64,000 nucleotides of DNA from Nitrospinaceae bacterium (GCA_024644405.1 JAHELC010000005.1:1-64000); one strand, 5' to 3'. Shown: positions 29,781 through 39,130, counted from the first letter of the stretch. Notes: generated by a model not told the origin, from the letters alone. Made by a program: numbers and translations.

Positions 29781-32473
29781 TCCGCTTCTCCGTTGAAAGG
29801 GTTTAACAGTTCGGTCTTTCTGCACAAGGTGATTTGATCGCAGTACCGGCAGGTGTCCGGTGCATTCAGAGGATCAACTTTAAGGTGGCCTGCTAGGAAT
29901 TCCTGAGCCGTTCGGCTCAGATTTTCTTTCCAATAGAGACTCAATTCTTTCCACGAGTGTAGGTCCGGGTTGTATCTGGAAAGGTCCGATTCCAGTCTGG
30001 GGATCAGGTTGTCCTGAACGGCGATTCCCTTGTACTTGTATTCGCCTCGTTTCACGTTGGCGTAGGCCACGGCATCCGCTGGAACCTGGAGTGCGTACAG
30101 GGGCAGTTGTGGATCTTCCATGCGATCCTCGAACCATTTGTCGGGAGGGTTGATCCTTCCCGTTTTGTAGTCGATCAAAATAATTTTGCCTTCCGGGGTT
30201 TTATCCATGCGGTCCAGCTTTATCTTTAAAATCAATCCATCCAGTTGTATTTCGTCGGGTTCTTCCGTTTTCAAAACTTCAAAGGCCGACCGCTCCAAAT
30301 CCTTTTCCATCCATTCGAGAATCAGCGAAGTCAAACGTTCCTGTTCAAGTTCATAAAACGCACTTTGCTGGTCGGCATCGAATGAAGAATCCTGAAAAGC
30401 CTCCTGAATGCACTTTTGTATCAGTGGCTGGAGTTTGTTCGACTCATGCAGATCGTGCAGGGTGTCACTGGTACGGGCCTGCTGCCAGAAGAGCTCCATG
30501 ATTTTATGTATCAGTGTGCCCTGAAAAGAATCATCGACATCCATTTCCGGAAAATTCCGGGTTTTAGAACTCAGGCGGTGAATGGCGAAGGCCCGGAAAG
30601 GACATTCAGCCTGGTTCTTGAGAAGACTGTAGCCCCCTTTAATGGATTTTTTTTCTTCCGGCAAAACCGGAATTGGAAAATAATCTTCGACCGATTCCAA
30701 TTGGACTGCAAAGCCGGGATGATCCGCCACTTTGCTGGATACCGATGACTGTATGGTGTTCTTGTCCTTAATCCAGGGTGTCAGAAGAGGACTGGCGGCC
30801 ATTTCAGATTCCCCCTGCCAGGTGGGATAACTGAACACTATTTCATGGCAGGCGTGAGCCAGGCGCCACAGAGTCTGTTCAGTAAATATTAATTCACGTT
30901 CTGCCGTGGAATGCGGCAGGCTGTAAGGCTGCTGGTGGCTCAGAAACGGCAGGAATGGATTGGGATGAGGAATGGGCGGCAGGGTTTCGCCGTGACAGCC
31001 CATGACCCACAGGTGATCGAACTCCATGCCGGCTGATTCCAGAAGGCCGATGACCTGAATCGGTTCTTCATGGGTTTGGGGCTGGAACAGGGTTTCTCCG
31101 GCAATATGAGTTAAATTCGAAACCGCCTGATGACGGTTGATTTTCTGCAGAACGCGGTCCAGGCTGGATAAACTATCCAGGCATTCTTTCCAGGATTTGA
31201 AGGCTTGGTATTGGCGACTCAATAAATCCCTTTTGCCTTTTATCTTTGTTAATTCTTCCCACTCCTGTTTATCCATTGGCCATTGGAGAGTACCCAAAAA
31301 ATCTGAAATTATTTCGGCCCATTCGCTGGGTAGGCGGGGTGATTCTTTGTCCATCCATCCCATCCAGTCCTTAATGAACGCCACAAGAGTAGGGCATTTT
31401 TGTTTTTGTTCTGGGCTCAATACTTTTGTAATTAAGACATGCGTCGTATTGCCGCCACGCAAACTCCAATCCAAATCACGGCGGGATTCTATTTCATCCG
31501 CTGGGAGATTTAAAAAGGGCGACGTGACTAGAGTGGAAAAGGTCAAAAGCGGAATTCTTTTGTTCTTCTGCGATAACAGGAGAAGAGCCAGGTGCACCAT
31601 CGGTTCGTGCGACAATGGAGTTCCCAGCGATATATTGAAGGGTAGGTGGGGGTCTTCCCAGGGGAATACGCTGGCTGGTGCCAGCTCGGCTTTGAACTCC
31701 CGTTCCAGGATATCCCGATAGTCTTCCAGTTGAGGTACGACGATGCCTATGGTTTTGCCTTCCCTGTAAACTGAGCGTATCCACCGTGCACATTGTGTCA
31801 CTTCCTCGTTGGCGTCTTCGTATTTTTGAACGGTGGCCTGTTTTCGGGAAATGACTTCTTGCAGAATGTTCGAAGCCACAGGTGCAGGCTCGTTGGGCTC
31901 GAAACGGATCGAAATCTGCCGGCTCTCTAAAAAATCCAACCAGCCTCGCATTTGAGGCGTGATCTCATCGAATCCGTGAAAAATAATCTCTCCAGGGAGG
32001 GGAATATGCCCTTGCTCCATGCGAAGGGAGACAGCATCCAGAAGTTCGGACGGGTCCAACGCCTGCCACTCCTGGAGTTGTTTCCGGTATCGGGTCAACC
32101 ACCGCCGGAACGTTCGGGTTTCCTCGGTGTAATTGTTGAATCCTGCCGGTTCATCCGGCAAACGATACTTCTGAATCAGCTGGCAGGCTTCGGATGCGTG
32201 GGAAGCCGCGCCCTGGATATGCAGTAAATTGAGATGTGATGTGGATGGATCTTCCCGGATAATTTTCTGCCAGAGGTTCCTGGACTGCAGTTCCGTCAGG
32301 ACGTATTGCTCCGGCCACGACTGGAGCCAAACCTGCCGCAACCAGTCATCCAGCGAATGAATGTCAGGTTTATTCCAAACCCGCTGTCCATCCAGGGATT
32401 GCTGCCGGCCATGATGAAACTGAAGCCAGCGGGCCAGCCGGGAATTGACTGTCAGTGTCAGACGATCGACCAT
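29777..32473 (-). CDS. AddB-like PD-(D/E)XK nuclease (TIGR03623-type probable DNA repair protein)
   Basis: The 898-residue partner of the helicase resembles the family described as probable DNA repair protein next to UvrD-type helicases, functionally like AddB. The N-terminal half has an inactivated helicase fold with no GKT loop (TVNSRLARWLQF in its place). The C-terminal nuclease has GTLIHKIMELFWQ and IKLDRMDKTPEGKIILIDYKTG. Four Cys, one in AECPFRAFAIHRL and three in CRYCDQITLC, match the iron-sulfur staple that brackets AddB nuclease domains. It precedes addA with a 4-base overlap and follows moaE by 46 bp. Confidence 0.85.
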   Translation of the reverse strand: MVDRLTLTVNSRLARWLQFHHGRQQSLDGQRVWNKPDIHSLDDWLRQVWLQSWPEQYVLTELQSRNLWQKIIREDPSTSHLNLLHIQGAASHASEACQLIQKYRLPDEPAGFNNYTEETRTFRRWLTRYRKQLQEWQALDPSELLDAVSLRMEQGHIPLPGEIIFHGFDEITPQMRGWLDFLESRQISIRFEPNEPAPVASNILQEVISRKQATVQKYEDANEEVTQCARWIRSVYREGKTIGIVVPQLEDYRDILEREFKAELAPASVFPWEDPHLPFNISLGTPLSHEPMVHLALLLLSQKNKRIPLLTFSTLVTSPFLNLPADEIESRRDLDWSLRGGNTTHVLITKVLSPEQKQKCPTLVAFIKDWMGWMDKESPRLPSEWAEIISDFLGTLQWPMDKQEWEELTKIKGKRDLLSRQYQAFKSWKECLDSLSSLDRVLQKINRHQAVSNLTHIAGETLFQPQTHEEPIQVIGLLESAGMEFDHLWVMGCHGETLPPIPHPNPFLPFLSHQQPYSLPHSTAERELIFTEQTLWRLAHACHEIVFSYPTWQGESEMAASPLLTPWIKDKNTIQSSVSSKVADHPGFAVQLESVEDYFPIPVLPEEKKSIKGGYSLLKNQAECPFRAFAIHRLSSKTRNFPEMDVDDSFQGTLIHKIMELFWQQARTSDTLHDLHESNKLQPLIQKCIQEAFQDSSFDADQQSAFYELEQERLTSLILEWMEKDLERSAFEVLKTEEPDEIQLDGLILKIKLDRMDKTPEGKIILIDYKTGRINPPDKWFEDRMEDPQLPLYALQVPADAVAYANVKRGEYKYKGIAVQDNLIPRLESDLSRYNPDLHSWKELSLYWKENLSRTAQEFLAGHLKVDPLNAPDTCRYCDQITLCRKTELLNPFNGEAE

Positions 32474-32519
32474 GCGAGGTCAACGGTGAGTGAGAGGTGA
32501 TGAATCTTTCCGCAAAATG

Positions 32520-32957
32520 TCAGGGAGTCGCCTGGACCCAGACTTCCCCTTTGGAAGTGGTTTCCCGTTTCCAGATGGGCGTGGTGCGTTTGAGCTCTGC
32601 GATCGCCCATTCGCAGGCTTTGAAAGTTTCCTGGCGGTGCTCGCCGCAGGCGATGATCAATACGATGTTGTCGCCGATTTCGATGTGGCCGATGCGGTGG
32701 ATGATGCTCATGTCTATCAGGCCAAAATCCTTGATCGCCTTTTCGCGGATTTCGCCGAGCTTTTTCTCCGCCATTTGCGGGTAATGCTCGAAATTGAGTT
32801 CTGAAATATTTTCGCCCTTGTTCGTTTCCCGTCCGGTGCCGAGAAAGGTGGTGATGCCACCAATATTGCGCGAGGACTTTTTCATGAACTCAATTTCATC
32901 GGTTACGGAAAAATCTTCCCGTTGAATTCTGACTTTGGATTCCAGTGCGGTGCTCAT
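32520..32957 (-). CDS. moaE: Molybdopterin synthase catalytic subunit MoaE
   Basis: MoaE, with sulfur-charged MoaD, converts cyclic pyranopterin monophosphate to molybdopterin. The 145-residue protein has GGITTFLGTGRETNKG near residue 32, the EHYPQMAEKKL segment, IIHRIGHIEIGDNIVLI, and the catalytic Lys region LKRTTPIWKRE. I start at ATG 32957, which has AAGGA 7 bp upstream; the longer frame to 33017 overlaps moaD and adds unrelated residues. It is 13 bp downstream of moaD. moaA, moeA and moeB are not in the window. Confidence 0.93.
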   Translation of the reverse strand: MSTALESKVRIQREDFSVTDEIEFMKKSSRNIGGITTFLGTGRETNKGENISELNFEHYPQMAEKKLGEIREKAIKDFGLIDMSIIHRIGHIEIGDNIVLIIACGEHRQETFKACEWAIAELKRTTPIWKRETTSKGEVWVQATP

Positions 32958-32970
32958 AAGTGTTTCCTTA

Positions 32971-33222
32971 TCAAATTCCGCCGGAAAAGGGCGGCAGCAG
33001 GGCGATTTCGTCGCCATCCTTCACCACCGTGTCGAGCGGAACCACGTCGTAGTTGAGGGAAATCATCACTTTCTTTTCACGAACCATATCACCAAGTTGC
33101 GGCACAGACTGCTTGATCAGATCACTCAATTGTTCGAGAGTCGTTCCCTCATTAATATCGAATTGATCCTCCTCCTTGCCCGCCATCTGCTTGAGGTTGG
33201 CAAAGTACTTCACGGTAACCAT
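32971..33222 (-). CDS. moaD: Molybdopterin synthase sulfur carrier MoaD, with unusual Gly-Gly-Ile end
   Basis: The 83-residue ubiquitin-fold protein carries sulfur as a C-terminal thiocarboxylate for MoaE. Typical features are VKYFANLKQMAG at the start and the EIALLPPFSGG end. The oddity is the very last residue: MoaD must end in Gly-Gly for adenylation by MoeB, but here the last codons are GGC GGA ATT TGA, so it ends Gly-Gly-Ile. Either the Ile is trimmed off, or this carrier works differently. I place the start at ATG 33222 with GGAGG and GGAG upstream; a TTG at 33231 overlaps the moaC stop. Confidence 0.88.
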   Translation of the reverse strand: MVTVKYFANLKQMAGKEEDQFDINEGTTLEQLSDLIKQSVPQLGDMVREKKVMISLNYDVVPLDTVVKDGDEIALLPPFSGGI

Positions 33223-33227
33223 AATGC

Positions 33228-33737
33228 TCAAGCTCCGCCTATCTCTTGCGAGAAGGTGCCGGACTTGCCCCCGGCTTTGTACGTTAACCCAATCTGGTTG
33301 AAGAACATCCCTTTGTCAACCGCCTTGCACATGTCGTAAATGGTGAGCGCGGCGATGGAAACCGCCGTTAGCGCTTCCATTTCGACCCCGGTTTTGCCGG
33401 TGACTTTGACGGTGGCGGTGATTTTTATGGAACACAATCCGCTTTCTGGATCGGGATCGAAGCTCGGCTCAAAGCTGATATCCACCCCGTTCAGCGACAG
33501 GGGATGGCACATCGGGATGACCTCCGAGGTCTTTTTGGCGCCCATGATGCCCGCCACCTGGGCTACGGCGAGGACATCACCCTTTTTGATCTGGCCTTCC
33601 TCGATCAGGCGCAAAGTCTCCGGTTGCATATAGACTGTGCCCTGAGCGGTGGCGATGCGCTCGGTGACAGACTTGTCCGAGACGTCGACCATCCGGGCGC
33701 GGCCTTCCTCATTGAAATGGGTCAGCGGATTCGTCAT
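33228..33737 (-). CDS. moaC: Cyclic pyranopterin monophosphate synthase MoaC
   Basis: MoaC makes cyclic pyranopterin monophosphate from the GTP-derived 3',8-cyclised intermediate of MoaA. The 169-residue protein has [38 protein letters not shown] with the active-site Cys-His, [16 protein letters not shown] and [12 protein letters not shown], all conserved in MoaC. Length is normal. It leads moaC-moaD-moaE, and the tight spacing continues into the AddB/AddA-like genes, so repair nuclease and cofactor genes may share a transcript. The upstream VOC gene ends 40 bp before it. Confidence 0.95.
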   Translation of the reverse strand: MTNPLTHFNEEGRARMVDVSDKSVTERIATAQGTVYMQPETLRLIEEGQIKKGDVLAVAQVAGIMGAKKTSEVIPMCHPLSLNGVDISFEPSFDPDPESGLCSIKITATVKVTGKTGVEMEALTAVSIAALTIYDMCKAVDKGMFFNQIGLTYKAGGKSGTFSQEIGGA

Positions 33738-33777
33738 GGCACCATCTTACAATAAAATGAGCGGGACATTAAGGGAA

Positions 33778-34149
33778 TCAGGCTTTTTTTTCAGGAGGTT
33801 CATAGAGGCCGATGGGGTTTCCGTCCGGATCTTCAAAGATTGCAGTTTTACCGTATGAAAATATATGTAAACCATTGATAAATAAAACTTTATTATCTTT
33901 CAAGTTTGCGATGAATTTTTCGATCGGGCAGGCCTCGAGCCAGATCATGGCGCCGTTGGTATTCGGAGGCTCCGCGCTCGATGTCCAGGGATCAATCAGG
34001 CGCAAAGCCAGCCGCTGACCGCCCACTTCGAATTCGACCCACTCTTCATTGTGAACCAGAAGTTTGAAACCCAGCACGTCCCGGTAAAATTTAAGAGCCC
34101 GATCAAGGTTCTGTGTGCAGTAGTGTATAAATGCGATTTTTTCAAACAT
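33778..34149 (-). CDS. VOC (glyoxalase/bleomycin resistance/dioxygenase) family protein
   Basis: The 123-residue protein has one vicinal-oxygen-chelate domain made of two beta-alpha-beta3 halves. The first half holds IAFIHYCTQNLDRALKFYRDVLGF with a candidate metal His9, the second KTAIFEDPDGNPIGLYEP, with the DPDGN turn typical of the family. Members are glyoxalases, dioxygenases or binding proteins, and the substrate cannot be read here. The frame is open further upstream to 34866, but that part is antisense to the hydrolase; ATG 34149 begins the recognisable fold. It is divergent from the hydrolase at 34237. Confidence 0.82.
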   Translation of the reverse strand: MFEKIAFIHYCTQNLDRALKFYRDVLGFKLLVHNEEWVEFEVGGQRLALRLIDPWTSSAEPPNTNGAMIWLEACPIEKFIANLKDNKVLFINGLHIFSYGKTAIFEDPDGNPIGLYEPPEKKA

Positions 34150-34236
34150 AGGAGTCTGGCATTCCCGCAGAGCTTGATTTGATCGATGACAAGTATCGTA
34201 TACTATTAATTGGAATAATACTATGAGGGTCACTGG

Positions 34237-34908
34237 TTGTCCGATTCTGTTCAAAATAAAGATTATGTCGTGGTGTTGCACGGCATCGTCCGTACCTACC
34301 GTTCCATGCGGTCGCTGGCGAAATTCCTGAAAGCCCAGGGTTACCCGGTACTCAACGTGGATTATCCTTCGACCCGCATTCCTCTGGAATCCTTGATTGA
34401 ACATATCAACCGACAGGTGCAGGGCTTCAACCGGGATCACCAGCGCAAAATTCATTTTGTGGGGTACTCGCTGGGAGGACTTTTGGCGCGAGGCGTTATT
34501 CATCGGAACCGACCACCCAACCTGGGTCGGGTGGTTCAATTGGCGCCGCCCAATCAGGGAAGCGAGGTGGCCGATTTCTGGAAAAACAATTTTATATTCA
34601 AATGGATTTTCGGACCGGCAGGTCAGGATCTGGGAGCCGAGGAAAAAAGTTTTGCTCGTGTCCTGGGACCGGTGGATTTTGAGTTGGGGGTCATCTCCGG
34701 CAACCGGACCTGGGACCCGGTTTCTTCCGCGATGATCCAGGGACCGAATGACGGTAAAGTATCCGTCGAAAGTACCAGGGTTCCGGGCCTCACCGATCAT
34801 ATTGTCATCCCCGCAACCCATACGTTTATCATTTACAATCGTGAAGCCTGGAAGCAGACTCTCCACTTTATTGAATGCGGAAAATTCAACAGGACTTCTG
34901 AATCATGA
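34237..34908 (+). CDS. Alpha/beta hydrolase (lipase/esterase-like)
   Basis: The 223-residue protein has an alpha/beta hydrolase core: strand-turn VVVLHGIVRT near the start, the nucleophile elbow GYSLGG (Ser near residue 77), and a late His in ATHTFI. The oxyanion and elbow sequence resemble lipases and PGAP1-like esterases (HFVGYSLGGLLARGVI, LAPPNQGSEVA). No signal peptide is seen. The start is TTG 34237, 7 bp after GAGGG. Its stop overlaps the start of the ceramidase-like gene (ATGA), so the two are translationally coupled, which suggests a joint action on a lipid amide or ester. The substrate is unknown. Confidence 0.85.
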   Translation: MSDSVQNKDYVVVLHGIVRTYRSMRSLAKFLKAQGYPVLNVDYPSTRIPLESLIEHINRQVQGFNRDHQRKIHFVGYSLGGLLARGVIHRNRPPNLGRVVQLAPPNQGSEVADFWKNNFIFKWIFGPAGQDLGAEEKSFARVLGPVDFELGVISGNRTWDPVSSAMIQGPNDGKVSVESTRVPGLTDHIVIPATHTFIIYNREAWKQTLHFIECGKFNRTSES

Positions 34909-35702
34909 ACCAAAACCAGCGCATCGCGTTACTCCTTGGAATCAGCGTTTTTGCGATCACGGCCACTTTCTTTGTTCCGCCGATTGCGCAGGATCCCGAA
35001 TACCATAATCTGGCCGACCGCCGGGTCTTTGCGGGGATTCCCAACTTTGGGGATGTGGTTTCCAATGCGGCTTTTCTTCTGGTGGGTGTGTTGGGATTGT
35101 GGAAGCTCTTTCAAATACGCGAAGACCGCTCCCGCTTGATCCTGAAACAGGAAATGATTCCCTTTGCCGTTGCGTTTGTCGGAACTGTATTGATCTTCGT
35201 GGGATCGGCTTATTATCATTGGTCTCCGACTAACGAGACCCTGGTGTGGGACCGGCTACCGATGACCCTCGCCTTTATGAGTATCTTTTCTTTGATTATC
35301 GTGGAAAGAGTCAGCGTTCAAGCCGGTATGCTTTTGCTGATCCCGTTTTTGGTGGTGGGCACAGCGAGCGTGGCTTACTGGCAGGTGACCGAACAGGCCG
35401 GACAAGGCGACCTGCGACCCTATGCCCTGGTCCAGTTTTTACCCGTTTTGTTTATTCCGGTAATGCTCTGGCTGTTTCCGGCGCGCTACACCGGCGGCCG
35501 TTATATTGTGGAAATGATCGGTTGGTATATGGCAGCCAAAGTGTTTGAGTTCCTCGATGCGGACATTTGGGGATGGACGGGCGGCTGGATCGCCGGGCAT
35601 GCACTCAAGCATTGCATCGCGGCCTGGGGGATTTACGCGCTGGTGCGTTATTTGAAACACCGTCGTGCGATGCCAACCGATTCCCTGGAAACCGGTCAAT
35701 GA
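34905..35702 (+). CDS. Alkaline ceramidase-like membrane hydrolase (CREST superfamily)
   Basis: The 265-residue protein has about seven membrane segments and the CREST-superfamily metal-site pattern: GSAYYHWSPTNETLVWDRLPM (Ser, His and Asp near residues 105-121) and a late GHALKHCIAAWG with two His four residues apart (near residue 237). Eukaryotic members include alkaline ceramidases, adiponectin receptors and Per1. This one probably cleaves an amide or ester in a membrane lipid; whether the organism has ceramide-like lipids is not known. Its ATG overlaps the hydrolase stop and its stop overlaps by seven bases the end of the convergent acyltransferase gene. Confidence 0.8.
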   Translation: MNQNQRIALLLGISVFAITATFFVPPIAQDPEYHNLADRRVFAGIPNFGDVVSNAAFLLVGVLGLWKLFQIREDRSRLILKQEMIPFAVAFVGTVLIFVGSAYYHWSPTNETLVWDRLPMTLAFMSIFSLIIVERVSVQAGMLLLIPFLVVGTASVAYWQVTEQAGQGDLRPYALVQFLPVLFIPVMLWLFPARYTGGRYIVEMIGWYMAAKVFEFLDADIWGWTGGWIAGHALKHCIAAWGIYALVRYLKHRRAMPTDSLETGQ

Positions 35703-38700
35703 TCACCGTGTTTGTCCACGATTTCCTGGGTTGTGACGTAATCGATTTTACCGGTGCCGAGAAGGGGAACCTGATCGACGTGAATGATCGTTTTGGGCAG
35801 GCCGAGTTCCGACAGGCTCTGGTTTCGGACGTATTCGATGATCTCCTGCCTCTGAGCTTCCTTGTTTTCGGTCACCAGGATCAACTGTTCGCCTTTTTTT
35901 TCGTCGGGGACGGCCACAATGGCATGTGTGTGGTTCGGCCATAGTTTAGACAAATAGTCCTCGATAGCAATGAGGGAGATCATTTCTCCCCCCACTTTGG
36001 CAAATCGCTTGGCCCGGCCTTTGATGGTGATGAAACCTTCGGCGTCGATATCGACGATATCTCCCGTGTCGTACCAGCCGTCCTTTGGAGGTATCAATTT
36101 ACCCGGCATGAGGGCCAGCAGATAGCCCAGCATGATGTTGGGTCCGGAAACGATCAGGCGTCCGCCTTCTTTGATTCCCGGTACCTCTTCCAGCTTGTAT
36201 TGAATCCCCGGTACGAGGCGCCCCACCGTTCCCGGTTTGTTCTGCATGGGTGTGTTCACTGCCAGAATCGGTGAGGTTTCGGTGGTCCCGTACCCCTCGA
36301 AGATGCGGACCCCGAATTTTTCCGACCATAGTTTGCGGTTTTCTTCTTTCAGTTTTTCGGCTCCGGCGATTATAAAACGCAGGCTGTAAAAGTCGTAGGG
36401 ATGTCCGTAATGCGCATAGCCGGAGAGAAAGGTATCTGTACCAAATAGGACGGTCGCATTGATATCGTAAGAGAGTTCGGGAATAATCCGGTAATGCAGT
36501 GGCGAAGGGTAGAAAAAAACCTTGGCCCCGGACAAAATGGGAATTAGGGTGCCGATTAACCCAAATGAATGAAACACTGGCATGGCATTGAAGATAACAT
36601 CGTTTGGTCCAAAGTCGAGGCGTGCGCCGGTCTGGTAGTGGTTGGCCAGAATGTTGGCGTGGCTCAGGACCACCCCTTTGGGCGTGCCTTCCGATCCGGA
36701 AGTGAACAATACAAAAGCCGGGGAATCCGGATTTTTATTCGGACACACTTTTGAGTACCAGGTTTGAGGGATAAATCCTGCCAGGAAACCGGAGGCCTTG
36801 TTCAGCAGGCTGATTTCTTTTGCAAACTCCTCCAGGTAGATCAAACGGACACCGGCTTCCTGGATGGCTTGCGCCGTTTCCTCCAGGTTGGCACTGTTCA
36901 CAAATTTACGGGAGGTGATTACGGTTTTGATACAGGCAGTTTCGCAGGCAGACAGGATGTTGCGTTTTCCAACGGAAAAATTCAGCATGGCGGGAACTCT
37001 TCCGTAAGCTTGCAGAGCGAAGAACGTGACGAGTGTGCTGACCATGTTGGGCAGCAGAACTCCAACATATTCCTCGGGCTGTGTGATATCCGAGAGGGGT
37101 TTTCCCAGAATATAACATTTGGTGATGAGGCCATCATAAGTGATGGGGGTTCGTTGTATATCCTCGGCGATGACACGGCTTGCTCCGTGGGTGGCTTTGG
37201 CGTCCAACAGTGCTTGAAACAGGGGCTGACGGTAATTGCTGGCCTGAAACATCATCAGGGTCATGATGTCGGATAACTGGGAACCGGCCATACTCCTGCG
37301 GGCACCGCCTTTAACGTGCTCAGGAATGTTGAATTTTTTCGGTTCCAGAACCGTCAGGGTGATTTTTGGAAACCACCGGGTCCGAATGTTGCCTTTCAAG
37401 CGGGAAAAAGGCGTGTGCTGGGCGCCGTCGATGCGCACCGGAAGAATATGAGCGCCGGATTTGTCGGCGATCATGCCCGACCCTTCGTAGACTTTCATGA
37501 GTCCGCCGGTGACGGTGATCCGGCCTTCGGGGAAAATGACCACATGATTTTTATCTTTGATGTTTTCAATGAGTGACTTGGCGGCCATCGGGTTGGTCGG
37601 GTCCAGGGGGAAGGTTTCTATCAATTTCAGGAAAGGCCTGACCAGCCAGTGTTGAGCGACCTGGGTGTTGATCGCAAACGTTAATTTGGAGGGAAAGTAA
37701 GTGGCCAGCAGTGCCGCGTCCAGATAAGACAGATGGTTGGCGACAATAATGACTTTTTCTTTTTGAATCGCCTTGAAGTTTCCCATTCCTCTCACTTCCA
37801 CCTTGTAACAGGCATTAAAAATCCAGTACAAGATGGATTTGAGGAGAGCCGCAGGCAACAGCTGGCAGGCATAGAGGGCGACCGCAGCGTTCAGCAGGGC
37901 GATGGTCAAAAACACCTGGTTGACATCGAAGCCCACGGTCAGCATGAGCACCGTCGCGATGGCGGAGATCACCATGAACAGAGCGTTCAAAATATTGTTG
38001 CTGGCAATGATCCGTGAGCGGTAGCCGGGTTCACTTCGAACCTGGATGATCGCGTATAACGGAACGATGTAAACACCGCTGGAAACACTGATCATGAACA
38101 GGTCGCCCAGGATACGCCAGCTTGAGAGATGAGAAAGAAATGCTCCGGCGCCAATCAATTCTCCGCCTGCGCTGGTGAACATGTATTGACTGGCAAAATA
38201 GAGATCCACCGTGAATACAGTGACTCCGATGATTGCCAGAGGAACAAACGTGGCCTCGACTTCTCCTTTGAGAATTTGGTTGCATAACAGGGAACCCATT
38301 CCCACCCCGATGGTGAAAACCGAAAGAAACAAGGTGACCAGTTGTTCGTCGCCTCCGATAATGCTTTTGGAGTAAGTCGGAAATTGCGCCAGAAAAGTAG
38401 CTCCTACCAGCCAGAACCAGGAAATACCGAGAATGGAAAGAAAGATTTCCCGGTTCTTCCTGGCATGTGAAACGATTTCCCAGGTCTCCTTAATAAAGTT
38501 GTAATCCACTTTAAGAGTGGGCGAGGCGGGTTGCCCTTTTGGAATGTAAAAGCTGCTCACCCAACCCAGAACGGCGATGAGGATGACCATGCCGGATATC
38601 AGCGGGATTCCGTTTTCAGTGAGAATGAGCAAACCGCCGATGAGAGTTCCCACCAGTATGGAGACGAAGGTTCCCGCTTCGATCAGTCCGTTGCCTCCGA

Positions 38701-39130
38701 TCAGTTCGTCTTCATCGATTTTTTCCGGAAGGATGCCGTACTTGATGGGCCCGAAGAAAGTGGACTGGGTGCCTGTGAGAAACAGGACGGTCATCAGAAG
38801 CCAGATGCTCTCCATGAAAAATCCGACCGTGGCCCCAATCATGAGAACGATTTCAACAAACTTGATGATACGGATAAGAAACGCTTTTTCATATTTATCG
38901 GCCAGTTGCCCCGCGGTGGCGGAAAACAGGAAGAAGGGCAGGATGAAAATTCCCGCAGCGACAGTAACCATAATCTGGGAATTGAAACCCACTTTTTCGG
39001 CAACGACATAGGTGATCAAAATCACCAGTGCATTTTTATAGACGTTGTCATTGAAGGCGCCCAGAAATTGGGTAATAAATAATGGCAGAAAGCGGCGGGT
39101 TTTGAGCAGGTCAAACTGGTTGTGTGCCAT
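35696..39130 (-). CDS. LplT-PlsC-acyl-ACP synthetase fusion (Aas-like)
   Basis: This 1144-residue protein joins three activities of lysophospholipid salvage. Residues about 1-410 are an MFS transporter of LplT type (FLPLFITQFLGAFNDNVYKN, twelve hydrophobic segments). About 430-640 is a PlsC-type acyltransferase with NHLSYLDAAL (H-x4-D) and FPEGRITVTGG. About 660-1144 is an AMP-forming acyl-ACP/CoA synthetase with TSGSEGTPKGVVLSH, GYGTTETSP and YDTGDIVDI. E. coli splits the same functions between LplT and Aas. I start at ATG 39130, where the transporter homology begins; the frame continues to 39220. Confidence 0.9.
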   Translation of the reverse strand: MAHNQFDLLKTRRFLPLFITQFLGAFNDNVYKNALVILITYVVAEKVGFNSQIMVTVAAGIFILPFFLFSATAGQLADKYEKAFLIRIIKFVEIVLMIGATVGFFMESIWLLMTVLFLTGTQSTFFGPIKYGILPEKIDEDELIGGNGLIEAGTFVSILVGTLIGGLLILTENGIPLISGMVILIAVLGWVSSFYIPKGQPASPTLKVDYNFIKETWEIVSHARKNREIFLSILGISWFWLVGATFLAQFPTYSKSIIGGDEQLVTLFLSVFTIGVGMGSLLCNQILKGEVEATFVPLAIIGVTVFTVDLYFASQYMFTSAGGELIGAGAFLSHLSSWRILGDLFMISVSSGVYIVPLYAIIQVRSEPGYRSRIIASNNILNALFMVISAIATVLMLTVGFDVNQVFLTIALLNAAVALYACQLLPAALLKSILYWIFNACYKVEVRGMGNFKAIQKEKVIIVANHLSYLDAALLATYFPSKLTFAINTQVAQHWLVRPFLKLIETFPLDPTNPMAAKSLIENIKDKNHVVIFPEGRITVTGGLMKVYEGSGMIADKSGAHILPVRIDGAQHTPFSRLKGNIRTRWFPKITLTVLEPKKFNIPEHVKGGARRSMAGSQLSDIMTLMMFQASNYRQPLFQALLDAKATHGASRVIAEDIQRTPITYDGLITKCYILGKPLSDITQPEEYVGVLLPNMVSTLVTFFALQAYGRVPAMLNFSVGKRNILSACETACIKTVITSRKFVNSANLEETAQAIQEAGVRLIYLEEFAKEISLLNKASGFLAGFIPQTWYSKVCPNKNPDSPAFVLFTSGSEGTPKGVVLSHANILANHYQTGARLDFGPNDVIFNAMPVFHSFGLIGTLIPILSGAKVFFYPSPLHYRIIPELSYDINATVLFGTDTFLSGYAHYGHPYDFYSLRFIIAGAEKLKEENRKLWSEKFGVRIFEGYGTTETSPILAVNTPMQNKPGTVGRLVPGIQYKLEEVPGIKEGGRLIVSGPNIMLGYLLALMPGKLIPPKDGWYDTGDIVDIDAEGFITIKGRAKRFAKVGGEMISLIAIEDYLSKLWPNHTHAIVAVPDEKKGEQLILVTENKEAQRQEIIEYVRNQSLSELGLPKTIIHVDQVPLLGTGKIDYVTTQEIVDKHGDH

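Noticed and set aside
34150-34866. Long upstream extension of the VOC frame to 34866
   Set aside because: That part is antisense to the hydrolase gene, which has clear motifs; the VOC fold begins at 34149.
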